Positions 21,527-31,920 of a stretch of 64,000 nt of DNA are shown piece after piece (the stretch's first letter is position 1; every line of letters starts with the position of its first letter). A model generated the notes under the pieces. That model was not told where the DNA came from and did not search any database. It saw only the letters and a list, made by a program, of their open reading frames with translations. Where the stretch lies: positions 4,946,269-5,010,268 of the forward strand of contig CM055311.2 in NCBI GenBank assembly GCA_029255685.2, read 5' to 3'. The DNA comes from Silene conica. Its lineage: Eukaryota; Streptophyta; Magnoliopsida; Caryophyllales; Caryophyllaceae. Made by a program: the position numbers and the translations under genes.

Positions 21527-23165
21527 TGTAACATCCCGTATTGTCGTCAAAAGGTATTTTAATAAATTAAAAGTAATTTCGGAAATTTAATATTATTTTA
21601 ATAATAAGTCGTAAGTTTTAATTTAAGTTTTCCGTTAAGTTCCGTCTTAAGATTATTTTAATCTTAAGATGTTATCACTTGACAATTTCCCGACTTGAGT
21701 TCTGTATCACTTAAATGAAATAAACCCGACTCAAGTACATGAAAAGGACAACTCCTCATTTTATCCATGGACATTTCAATTGTTCACAAACTCATTCCAC
21801 TGTAAACCAAAAACCCCTTTTTTCTCTCTTTTAAGAAAGCTTCAAGAGATCATCTCGAACTCTTCCTCAACTCGAATCAAGGTAAATTTTATATTTTCGG
21901 AATCCTCTCGAAATTTGTGATCTTTCTATCCCTTAACTTAGTTCCTGGGTCAATTAAGTGTTGTTTAGAGGTCAGTAAAGTTAGGACTACGGATTTAGTT
22001 GTAGTACATATCGGAATATGTCTAAGCAGGGACCGCTAGAGTACGATATGTGCTGATGTTTGGATGCATTTCAAGGTACGATCTGAGCTGGGATCCTTTA
22101 GCTTGACATGTGAGTGTTTGTGGCGTGGCGGACATGTCTGAGTAGAGACCTCTGGACCGTCACGTGTATGATTGATGCGGTAGGAAATGTCTGAGCAGGA
22201 ACCTCTGTTCTACCGTTTGTATGACCGTAGTGGGTTGGGTCTGAGTTAGGATCCCGATTTCACTACGAAGGGTAATGGTCACGACTGAGCAGGGTCAATG
22301 AACCATTATTAGTTGATTGGTATCCACTCGTGCCCGAGCAGGGATTTACTAGTGTATGCTTGCTGACTTGTGTACCAAGTTTACCTGAGTTGGGGGGTGA
22401 CTTGGACACTGCTGATTGTGTTTAGTTCTTGCCTGAGTTGGGGTTAGTTCTAGATACTGCCGATTGCATCTGCTTGCCTGAGTTAGGGTACAGTGTCAGA
22501 TGTTGCTGATTGATTGTTTGTTATAGAGTATTGTTTATCGTAGTATTGTTCGTCCAAGGCATTGGACGACTCTTAGTCTGGTTTTGTAAATGGTTTGGAG
22601 TGAAAGACCCCCCGGCCGGGCAACCGGAAGGGAGACCGACTCTCATTCCAAATAGTTTCGGAAGTTAGTTGAGAGTCTTTGCACAAGTGATGTATGATGA
22701 TATGGGAGTTATTATATATGTACTTCGCATGTTATAAATGTTGGAGTATGTTGGATGCCTTATGTGTTATGTGTTATTGACAATAAGTGGCCATGAGAAC
22801 TCTAGTCACTCCCCCACTCATTGTGGCGTACATGTTTTTATGTATGTAGGTACATGACAGGTTGCTGGAGGGTTACTGAGGCTAGCGAGCGATGATCCTA
22901 TCATCGATAACACATGTTTATCGTATAGCTGGACCTTAGTCTTTTATATGCATTTGAGGGCCTATAGGGATGTGCCATCCCAGGCTGTGTTTTGTACTTA
23001 TGTTTCGTACTTAGATTCATATACTTATCTAGGTTTTGATCATTTTAGTTTGTACAATTTTATTTTAATTCACCTCGTTTTATCTTGCATGTTAAAGTTT
23101 AAATTGCGCGTAAATATTGGCATGTTTGTATGTTTTATTTTTCCGCTACGACGAGGGGTTTTACA
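21527..23165 (+). repeat. 3' LTR of the LARD-like element, internally deleted
   Basis: Starts TGTAACATCCCG and ends GGGGTTTTACA. It matches the 5' LTR at both ends but jumps at about 21912 from sequence equivalent to 11000 to sequence equivalent to 15842. It therefore lacks the middle of the LTR and the Helitron. Confidence 0.9.
21991..22505 (+). repeat. Second copy of the hairpin array
   Basis: Equivalent to 15916-16420. The fourth unit here (CGGTAGGA 22178-22185 with TTCTACCG 22208-22215) pairs completely where the 5' copy has a mismatch. The second unit (CATTTCA) and seventh unit (CACTCGTG with TACTAGTG) have lost pairing. The two copies have drifted independently since insertion. Confidence 0.85.
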
Positions 23166-23405
23166 ATGGCTGTCCAGTAAACACAGTCTGCGTTTTCATC
23201 TCGGGGAAGCACTTCAATTGACGCAATGGTAAGTAACACCTCGTTGGGGAGGAATTCGGTAAACTCTGTCCACTTCCATCCCACTTCTGTATCCCACATT
23301 TCATCTACCGAGGCTGTTAACATGTGATGCGGAATCGAATTTATTGCTACCTCCTCCAAAGTGTTATCAGTGACCCATTTGTCTTTCCAAAATAGTGTGT
23401 GTTTT
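23166..23405 (-). pseudogene. LINE ORF2 segment between RT and zf-RVT
   Basis: The minus strand reads HTLFWKDKWVTDN, then VGWKWTEFTEFLPNEVLL and ending ADCVYWTA. This is the conserved region between the RT thumb and zf-RVT of plant L1-type LINEs (W-x-D-x-W, then L-P-x-E-x-L-x-x-I-x-S-I, then D-x-x-x-W). It is open throughout. It joins 10608 on one side and 56843 on the other. Confidence 0.92.
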
Positions 23406-24486
23406 TGTAATACCTCGTATTTTTCTTTTAATATTTGTTAATTATAGTGACATGTCGATAGTTGTTTGAACGTTTGTATTCAATAATTATTTTATCGAAT
23501 AAGGGTTTGATATTTTATACGTTGTTGATAAGAGGTCGAGTTTACAACATAGTAATATATCACGTTTAAGTAAAAAGTTGGGCCTGGTTTTGCGTGCAAA
23601 CCTTCAGCCCACCTCGACATAAAAACACAAACCCACACAAACGTGATAAACACCTACTTCCTGCCGCCCTATAGACACCCTCCAAACCCTATACCTAACC
23701 TATTTCGACACCTAGCTACTCATACACACCTTCTGCCGCCACATCCAGGGTTGAGAGGAAGGGTTTACGTACACGGTGGTTTAAGGGCTATAGGGTTGCT
23801 CGAATACTCAGAAAATAGGTATGCTCATCACGATCTTCGATTTTCTGTTCTTCCCTTTCGTTTTAATCCAGTAGGATCAGTCGTGTAATGGTGTTTATAG
23901 TTTCTGGTATTGATATATTTTTAATCTATGATGTTAGTAGTTGTGTATTGACCATAGTTAGGACTTCGTTGACCACCTAGGACCACCAATAGTGGTTGTT
24001 TTGTCGCCTTTCACGAGTCGCGTTTTTGGTTTCCAGAATAGGGTGTTGAACGTGTAGTATTTGTGTATGAATTCGACATATTTCCTGTCACGATTGTTAT
24101 GCGTGTTAGGGTTTTTATAAAGGTGGTAGTCAGGGTGTTAGATTGGTTGTTGTCACGATAGTTGTGGTGTGTCGTGTCAGTGTTAACAGGGAGTTTCGTT
24201 GTGAGTGTCTGTCGCATTAGAACATAATAACGTGGGATGCTGGGTTTGGATGCAGGCGTTTGGTGGTGGTGGTAGTAATCGGCGGCCACTGACCTCCTCC
24301 CTGGTACCACCGTGGCTCAGAGGTGAGCCTGGTCGTGCCAGTAGGGAAGTCAGGGGTTGCAGACGGTGTTGGGACTGGTGTTTGTCGAGGTTGTCAGTCG
24401 TGGTTCTGGGTTGCTGCTGTATGTTAGTCACGGTTTGAGTGTCGTGGGCTGGAATTGTTGGTTTTGTTCATTGTTGTTACTTCCTA

Positions 24487-24528
<42 letters not shown>

Positions 24529-24595
24529 GTTGTTGTTGTTGTTGTAATAGTATGATGATAATGATAATAGTATTATTTATATTATTAGTAAGTAT
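23406..24595 (+). repeat. Partial 5' LTR of gypsy A
   Basis: Matches the 3' LTR from 54706 to about 55607, though 54706 starts TA instead of TG and the 3' copy lacks some internal sequence. It breaks off after AGTAAGTAT, where TGTAACATCCC begins. The remaining roughly 1.2 kb of this LTR was not found. Confidence 0.85.
24487..24546. repeat. (ATT)n and (GTT)n microsatellite within the LTR
   Basis: About 14 ATT units followed by about 6 GTT units. A shorter version is at 55517-55556 in the 3' LTR, so the array expanded or contracted after insertion. Confidence 0.9.
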
Positions 24596-26055
24596 TGTAA
24601 CATCCCGTATTTTCATAAAATATATTTTAGGGGTTTTTAATCATTTTAAGTAATAAAATAATATTTTTATTCGAAAGTGTTTTAAATAAATAGTAAGATA
24701 CGTCTTAAGAACCTTAAGTCCTTAAGACGAATACAAACTTGGCAACTTGAATTCATGTCATAAAAACCCGTTCATTCCAAACCCGTCTTCCTTGAAACGG
24801 GAAAGGACACAAATAAACCCTCCTAAAGCCTCAATGTGTCGACATATTGTATTTCCTCAAAAACAAACACTGACATTTCATATTCTCAAAACCTCCTTAA
24901 ATCTTCATCTTCTTTTCCAAATTCCGTCATCATCCGTTCACCGAATCAAGGTAATAAATACATTTTCGGAATCCTCATCGAATTTGCAAGCCATCTGTCA
25001 CTTCCGTTTTTCATTCCCTCCAATTCGAAAATTGGGCTGTTTTCATGGAATTCGTCTTTGAGTCTTTAAAATCCGTTTTTCGTGATGTAGGTGAGGGCTT
25101 AGAAGACCCGGACGTGGATAGCTTCGTTGTAGAGGAGGAGCTTTGAGCGGAATTTGCTTTAAGGTGACGATAATGAGAAACTCGGCCTTATTGTATAAAT
25201 TAGCACTTTTCTTGCTTGAATTGGTTTAAGTTTTTGATTTTTAATGTTGTTGTTGTTGTTTGAACTTAGTAACATGATAGGAATGTTCACTTATGAGGAT
25301 TACATGCTTAGATGATGTTTCATATATGTATTGTTCAATTTTCAGAAATTAGTGCTTAAGACGGATACAAATCATTTGCTTATTGAGGATTGTTTGTGGG
25401 TTTAATTGCTGATAGAGAGTGTATTTGGTGTTTATATATGTTGGGTAAACATTTGTTGTGGCGAATTTAGGAGTCTTGAATCGATTTGAGGAGTTTTGAT
25501 TGTTATTGAGAAATGCGTTTTTGCGTACAGCGGCTTTTGAGCCGGCAGGCTGACCGGCAGCCGGTCGGCCGGCTCAGAGTCGGGGTTGTTTATTTGGATT
25601 GTTCAGAAATTGAGAAAGGTTTCTGAGCCGGTCAGTCGGTCGCCGGTCGATCGGCTCAGGATCCTTCTTGGTGTTTTTCAAGTTTTTCAAAGGGCTTGGG
25701 AACTCCCAGCCGGCAGGCCGGCAGCCGGTACACCGACTGAGAGTCACTCCTCGTGTTAAGTTTTGAAGTTTGGCTATTGGGGAAGGGACTCCCAGCCGGC
25801 TGGCCGGCGGACGGTCCACCGGCTGAGAGCCTCTTCTCTTGTTTTTCAGACGGTGGTTAGACACGGGAAGGGACTCCCAGCCGGTGGACCGGCAGACGGT
25901 CTGGGACCGGCTGAGAGCCCCTGTTTCCAGTGTTTTGGTTTTAACTTTCAAGCGACTTATCAGTTTTGATTGAAACTCGTTCCTTGTACCTTTGATGTGT
26001 GTTAGAGGTCCCCGACGGATGGGCGACACTATATTGGGCTCGGGAATGGGGGGAG
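24596..26055 (+). repeat. LTR fragment of a second TGTAACATCCCG family
   Basis: Starts TGTAACATCCCGTATTTTC. It shares layout with the LTR at 10609 (TTTCGGAATCCTC, TTGGGCTGTTTT, AGGTGACGATAATGAG, then a GGGCGACACTATATTGGG module) but differs in sequence. It carries the GC-rich hairpin array at 25538-25920. It ends where a copia LTR begins at 26056; no continuation was found beyond the copia element. Confidence 0.7.
25538..25920 (+). repeat. Array of five GC-rich hairpins, about 85-bp period
   Basis: Stems: TGAGCCGG/CCGGCTCA (25538, 25569); CTGAGCCG/CGGCTCAG (25623, 25652); CAGCCGG/CCGACTG with one mismatch (25707, 25733); CAGCCGG/CCGGCTG (25793, 25819); CAGCCGG/CCGGCTG (25878, 25907). In the last three an outer CTC/GAG pairs as well, past one mismatch. 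Loops of 19-23 bases contain further CCGGC copies and vary. The array is CpG-rich in AT-rich surroundings. Confidence 0.85.
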
Positions 26056-27322
26056 TGTTAGGTTTATCTAGTTGCTCATAAACTAATTTAGTCATACTAA
26101 CAAAACCATTTAATTAACTTTTAATTAACATATTTATAAACTCGTTTATAAGATCTTATGCATGCTACTATATGCGGAAAGAGGAGAAAATGAACCCTTA
26201 CACACGGTCCAAGCTTGGCAAGGATGATCCTCCAAAGTACCCAAATTAGAATACCTCCTTTAAAGATGCACCAAGACTATCCCACAATCAACCGAAATTT
26301 GGAACAAGCTAGCATCAAAATCGGTTTTTCCTTAATACAATATAAGTTCTAATATGAACTTATTATACTAATAATATATCTCTTAATATATTTAGTACAA
26401 ATATTATCTTATAATATGAGAGGTTTTGAATGTATTTTTCCTTGAAAAATCACGGCTAAAAAACTAGTATGAATGGGTACTCATCTACTTATATAACTCA
26501 CTTGCCCTAAACTTAAATTAACCTATTAATTTTAAGGGGTGTTGTGAGTTGTTGAGTGTGGCCGGGTATGGGAGGGATCAAAAGGGAACATCAACACTTT
26601 CCCATGTAGATAGGGCGGCTCTAGGTTGGTGTCTTAAGAACAATGTCTCAAGCAATGATTATAGTGTGTTTAATACACTAATCACCCACACAACCAACTC
26701 CACTTAACCGGCCACTTAATCCTTAAAAAGGATTTCATTTTACAACTTTGTAAAATGTATAATTTATACAAAGTGTGACATCCTATATGTCATATAATAT
26801 GTTTTAATACATTTAAAACATATAAATATTTATCATATAAATATTATACATAAATAAATTATATTTATTAATCAATAAGTAATTCGAAATTACAAATGTA
26901 AAATGATCATTTATCGTCAATACGATTTACAACCTTTGTATTAATTTTAACCCAATTCATTCTAATTACGATATAATAAAATATCGTTTAATGTTTAACA
27001 ATTGACACGTTTCAATTTTAAACATAAATCTTACATTAAGATCCAACCTCTAATTTCTCGATATTCGAGTTTAAGGAATATGATCAAATCGTATCAATAT
27101 ACATTTGATCACTTTATCGATTAAGGGAATTGTCCTAAAGGTGTGACCTAAAGGGATCAACTGACCATCACCGTCATACGACAGTAATGTCAAACTCTAG
27201 CTAGCCAATCATTACCGATTAATGTTGGTCAGTTGACTAATAATTCGTATCATCCCTTGCGCATTCTTGTTATGAGATTTAATTACGTGATCGCACTATT
27301 GTTGAGGACACATTTCCCAACA
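26056..27322 (-). repeat. 3' LTR of the copia-like element
   Basis: On the minus strand it runs TGTTGGGAAATGTGTCC to TAAACCTAACA, with TG...CA ends and 1267 bp. The adjoining polypurine tract confirms polarity. No second copy is in the window. Confidence 0.75.
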
Positions 27323-27335
27323 ATCTCCCACTTGT
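27323..27335 (-). other. Polypurine tract of the copia-like element
   Basis: Minus strand ACAAGTGGGAGAT directly before the LTR start TGTTGGG. AAGTGGGAGAT before TGTTGG is the usual plant copia arrangement and primes plus-strand cDNA. Confidence 0.88.
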
Positions 27336-29682
27336 CCTCGACAAGTGTGCGTCACCAATTCTCTTGTCCTATTACAATCTCCCACTCAATGCAAGATGTC
27401 TCTCCGAGGTCGTACTTGCATTCGATCATATCATGAGTGGTTTCCTCGATCTGGAGAATAACTGTCTGACCGGAATTATCTACCATAGATACCTTCCGAG
27501 CGTGGCCACGCATTTCCAGTTAACTTCTCCTCGAGTGGCCCTGAGATTTGAACAACCCTGACAAGGGGTGGACAATTTCTATCGCACTACTTTCTTCAAC
27601 TAGTCACAGTCAGTCACAACCCAAAACAATCCCATTTGACTCCAGTTACGAAAAGTCGTAGAGAATGGATCAAAGTTATGCCTAAACTGTACCATCTTGG
27701 GAGAGTAGTCTTTAGTCTAAGAATTGACTCACAAGAATACTATAGCAGCTCTCGCCACGACCCGGCTATAAAATTTCCAGAACTCTATAAGCGGTCACAT
27801 TGCCCGACAGAGTGTCTCTTACAGTCTGCCTATGTGATCGACTAGTCATCACATATGACTCTATGGCACTTGAACTTGCCATCAATCGCCTCACACTCTA
27901 GTCGCTTTGAGATGTCACCTCATGTAAGCGGCTAGGGGCCATACTAAGTCAATCCAGTTCACTTATGGGGTTCAATATTGTCTCTTACAACCCATTTGGA
28001 TTCTGACAAAGTATCTTTTACTTTGAGTTATTAATAACTCAAATGATGTTGTCATGCAACAATAGTCAACACTATTACATTGCTTTTTGATGCACAATCA
28101 TCTATTTGTATTAGTGTTTTGCGAATATACCTTTATTCATAATTTGCAAAACTTACAAATTTTGGTCTCCTTTATTCTCATATTATCCCGTATAATATGA
28201 TTCTATTTGAGTACATATCTAGAACCTTTTCTAGATTTTGAGTTTCCTTTCCGGAGGAAAGCTCCCACTGTTATCTCATAACTTGTGACGTATCGATATA
28301 CTGGAGGGATTAAAATCACTCTCTATAGTCACTTATGTACTGAAATTTCTATTGTAGTCTATCTATGATTTCATCATTTTAATAATTTTCACTCATCTCG
28401 GCTATTAGATAATGGTTTCATTCATCGTTATGAATAAAGTATCCAACCATTCTATCTTCTAGTGGGCGACCTTTTATTATCCATATAATAAACCTTCCCG
28501 TAAGCTCCATCATCTTATGATATAAAGAATTTGATCATCTAGAATTGAAAACCTCTTATTCTTTACACCTTAAAGAATCACACATCCTCTCTAAATGGTA
28601 GGCTTAATTCTTTTGATGAAAATCGCTCCCACTAAAATCAATATCTTTCGATATCTTAAATGAACATTTCATTTCTCGCATGTTAAACCATTACTCGAAT
28701 CATTATTACCATCACTATCCCTATAGTGATCTGTTTCCATTCAATCATTCATTACCTTCTTATCATGTCTTCGTTTCCTCGAGACGAAAATGACATGATA
28801 ATTTCCTTATAACTACATAGGAACCGTTTTCCTACCGATGATTTCATACGGGGTTTCAAGTTTCCTCTCTATGAAACAATGAACACAAAGAACCTTTCTT
28901 CGAGTGTCCTCCCGTAGTTTCTTCAGTGTCCTCTCGTAGTTTCTTCAAATCATTTAGGGCTCTTCTTAAGACTCCCAAGTAAGAATCTTCTCTAAGATCC
29001 TTCCTTTATTTTCATCATTGGTTTGTGAGCGAAATATTTTCTCCCACTCTATCCTTCTAACAATAACCTTTATTCGTTTAAGGATAGCTATTTCGATTAA
29101 CCAATGTTCCTGAATGTTTGAAGTTTGATAGGTGTGATGAATACATTCTCATTTTCACTTAAAATGAAAATCTTATAATGAACTGATATAGTCTCATTTT
29201 GATTGAATCTATCTCATGGGGTGTAGTTCTCCGTTTTAATCAACTCTTTGATTCTTTTATACTTGATCGTATCAATATTTATTGCGTGATTAAATCACTA
29301 TCATTCATGTGTAAATAAGGCATGCAATTTATTTGAGAAATCAAAACATTGATTAAGAACAAAAGTAGTGACTCGGGTTGAAAACCAAGTCACTAATATC
29401 CAAAATTACAACCATTGTTTTAGGATTTTAATCCTTGTCTTACAAGAAAATTAAATTGTTCCATAAATAAATGCAAAATATGAAAGAAGACGATATGAAA
29501 ATTAGAGCCTAGCTCTTCAAGTCTTCGATCAATTGGATGCTACCGTAGCCATCCAAGTAAGGAACTTCAAGCTTCCTTCTCCTTGCCCTTATCATTATTC
29601 GGGGGTGGCCCTTTAAAACAATTAAAAAGGGTAAATATCAACACATTTGTATCACTATACATAAGTTGATAAATGACATGAA
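27336..29682 (-). other. Non-coding interior of the copia-like element
   Basis: This stands where pol would be expected. Only short open frames occur on either strand and none has RT, integrase or protease motifs. A CTCCCAC phrase recurs, reminiscent of extra polypurine tracts on the minus strand (27327, 27379, 28261, 28627). Confidence 0.6.
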
Positions 29683-30591
29683 TTATACACGAGAATTATT
29701 ACCTACGGCGGTTGCCTTCCCATTTTTGAGATCACTTAAGTACTTGGGGCAATTTCGCTTCCAATGACCGATCCTCGTGCAATAATGGCACTTGTCTTGC
29801 TCTTTAGAAGACGAGGTGGAAGCGCCTTTCGAAAAGGTCTTTTCTTTGGTCGCCTTGGGCTTGAACGTTTTCTTGCCCTTGCCTTTAGAGGCATTTCTCT
29901 TGAAGCTCGTTTTCCCTTTCTTTTCGATGTTTAAAACATCCTTGGTGGAACTTTCATGAAATCCCATGTCCTTTTCGGCTTGGACTAGCATCTTATGCAA
30001 CTCGTCTAACGAGGTCTCTTGGTTTCGCATATTGAAATTCACCCGGAATTGTGCATACGCCTTAACCTTATTGAGCGAGTGAAGAACTCGGTCAATGATA
30101 AGAGAGTCGGGAACATCAACATCTTGAGCTTTTAGAGTCTCCGCGAGCTCAACTAGTTTGAGCAGATGAGGGCTTATCTTTTGCCCTTCCTTGAAGGTTA
30201 TGTCAAAGAAGGCGGAAGCCGCCTCATATTGAATCACCCTAGGAGTTTGCGAAAACATGGTCGCAAGCTTGGTGTAAATTTCATACGATGTGGTCAACTT
30301 AATCATACTCCTTTGGAGATCCGGCTCCATGGAGAAGATGAGCACATTTTTAAGAGCGGAGGACTCTTTCATGTAGGCTTCATAGGCCTCACGAGTTTGG
30401 ACCGACGAACGAGCGGTCGGAGCGGGAGGAGCGGCTTCGGATAGGTAACGACTCTTATCGTCACCTTGAGCGGCCAAAAGCAATTGCGCATCCCAATCCT
30501 TAAAATTGGAACCATGCTTATCGAGTTTACAACGATCCATAAAGGATCGAAGCCATGATACGTTAGTGAGAGGTGGAGCGTTGGTTGCCAT
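29683..30591 (-). CDS. Copia-type Gag polyprotein
   Basis: An intact 302-codon frame. Residues 1-120 match the plant copia Gag N-terminus (a LDKHGSNFKDWDAQLLLAA stretch near residue 22, equivalent to the usual L-x-G-x-N-F-x-x-W). The middle is the UBN2-like Gag core, with FFDITFKEGQKISPHLLKL around residue 128. The C-terminal third is Lys-rich and ends in one zinc knuckle, CHYCTRIGHWKRNC, with complete CCHC spacing. Gag packages element RNA into cytoplasmic particles. The start is the first Met of the family-typical N-terminus. An uninterrupted frame in an element without pol suggests recent activity or selection for gag. Confidence 0.9.
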   Translation of the reverse strand: MATNAPPLTNVSWLRSFMDRCKLDKHGSNFKDWDAQLLLAAQGDDKSRYLSEAAPPAPTARSSVQTREAYEAYMKESSALKNVLIFSMEPDLQRSMIKLTTSYEIYTKLATMFSQTPRVIQYEAASAFFDITFKEGQKISPHLLKLVELAETLKAQDVDVPDSLIIDRVLHSLNKVKAYAQFRVNFNMRNQETSLDELHKMLVQAEKDMGFHESSTKDVLNIEKKGKTSFKRNASKGKGKKTFKPKATKEKTFSKGASTSSSKEQDKCHYCTRIGHWKRNCPKYLSDLKNGKATAVGNNSRV

Positions 30592-31438
30592 TTGATGATG
30601 TCGAAAATTTAAACTACAATAATAAAAGGAAAAACAACATCATTTTAAATTCATAATTTTAAACTAGAAACTTTAACAAGTTTAGTTATGTATTTACTTA
30701 ATGATCTCTTACCCAATTAAGTAAACAATCCCGAGACCCAAACCCATACTAATCCGGGCACGGTGTAGCCGATTCAACCCGTATCGGTATAATTTGGTGG
30801 ATTAACTCTTTAATCGGTTCTACTCTTAGAACTCTCGGTCGACAATTTTCTTAAAATTATCTTTAGCCCGAACTTATTGCAACTACGGTTACGAATACTT
30901 TCGTTGAGATCAACCAAATTTCAAGGTGTAATCTTATTACCCCACTTACCCAACGTGACAATTTTAGTACCCCGGTGTAGCCGAGCCTACGTTCTTGTGA
31001 AGAAGGGATTCATGGGTCCGTACTTTTTGGTAAGGCTAAGTCTCAATATTTATATGTAAGAGATCTAGTCAAATTATTATCTATCTCCGTTTAAGTGAAC
31101 TAAGTCGGTGAATTATCGATAAAATAAAAGACTAGGTCGAAACATGCATGATACGATGTATGACGATTTGGCTATGCATGCAAACATATAAAAGCAAAAA
31201 ATAAAAGCATAAATAAACCCTAGTATGGCCTTTCCTAGAAAAGAAATAATAAAGTACAAATTCGGAAACCAACTCCTTTGGTCCCTTGAACTTCACGCGG
31301 CACGCATTTCGAGGTAAACACCGTCTTGATCGGAACTCCTTTCCGAATGGCACCGTCTTCAAGGAACTCCGGATTTTACAAATATTACAACTTTTCTAGT
31401 CTACTTTATACATTATAAAATAGAAATAAATTACAATT
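30592..31438 (-). other. Leader of the copia-like element
   Basis: Non-coding DNA upstream of gag on its strand. It contains two similar CGGTGTAGCCGA phrases (30761 and 30974) and ends abruptly at a foldback element. No primer-binding site was found. Confidence 0.55.
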
Positions 31439-31813
31439 GGGACCCGGTGAGAACCACCTTACAATGAAAACCGGTGAGAACTCTTCCTTACAGGGTTTTT
31501 TTTTAAAATTAATGACATAATTGGATTCGGCATGGAATTTTATGGCCAGAGAACATATTTCTTGTTCTAGAAAATAAATACTAGTGGCGGAAAAATGATA
31601 GATACGAAAAAATAGATAGTAGGTGCATGCAAATAAATAAAACGTATCTCACCTTGATTTCCGTCACTAGTATTTATTTTCTAGACCAAAAAATATGTTC
31701 TCTAGCTATAAAATGACATGCCGAATCCAATTATGTTATTAATTTTTTTTAAAAAAATCCGTAAGGTAGAGTTCTCACAAGGTTCTCATTGTAAGGTGGT
31801 TCTCACCGAATCT
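31439..31813. mobile_element. Foldback (long inverted repeat) element
   Basis: Left arm 31439-31591 and right arm 31660-31813 are imperfect reverse complements (about 150 bp each, small indels), with a 68-base loop. The outer ends read GGGACCCGGTGAGAACC and, on the other strand, GATTCGGTGAGAACC. That terminal motif resembles the ends of the neighbouring TIR element (GGGATCCGGTGAGAACC). Non-coding. RNA from it would form a long hairpin. Confidence 0.85.
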
Positions 31814-31819
31814 CAAGTC

Positions 31820-31820
<1 letters not shown>

Positions 31821-31855
<35 letters not shown>
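31821..31855. repeat. (AT)n-(AG)n microsatellite
   Basis: About eight AT followed by about nine AG units, exactly between the foldback element and the next TIR. Confidence 0.95.
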
Positions 31856-31858
31856 TTT

Positions 31859-31920
31859 GGGATCCTATGAGAACTATCAAGATAATGAGAACCATGAGAA
31901 CCACTCATAACCCTTAGATC
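31859..31920 (+). repeat. Left terminal inverted repeat
   Basis: Begins GGGATCCTATGAGAAC and ends CCCTTAGATC. Pairs with 36909-36970. Confidence 0.8.

Larger units (their letters stand above)
10609..23165 (+). mobile_element. LARD-like non-coding LTR retrotransposon
   Basis: Two LTRs (10609-17081 and 21527-23165) start TGTAACATCCCG and end TTACA. A tRNA-iMet primer site follows the first and a purine-rich tract precedes the second. The insert splits the LINE between zf-RVT codons; the flanks are GTGGC (10604-10608) and ATGGC (23166-23170), a 5-bp duplication with one mismatch. The 4.4-kb interior has no gag or pol, which fits a large retrotransposon derivative mobilised in trans. It is gypsy-type judging by the LTR start and the CGAGGACGAAAC phrase before the polypurine tract. 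Confidence 0.88.
26056..31438 (-). mobile_element. Gag-only copia-like element (TR-GAG type), 5' LTR missing
   Basis: On the minus strand: leader (31438-30592), an intact gag frame (30591-29683), 2.3 kb without coding, a polypurine tract (27335-27323) and the 3' LTR (27322-26056). No protease, integrase or RT is present, so movement would depend on another element. The 5' LTR expected above 31438 is absent; a foldback element starts there instead. Non-autonomous elements with gag alone are an established class in plants. Confidence 0.75.

Noticed and set aside
23643-24438. Several frames of 77-99 codons in the gypsy A 5' LTR
   Set aside because: All fall within LTR sequence, partly repeated at 54894-55500, and none has a family match.
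25574-26095. A 173-codon minus-strand frame with repeated Pro/Arg-rich segments
   Set aside because: It is the translation of the GC-rich hairpin array; the apparent protein repeats follow from the DNA repeats.
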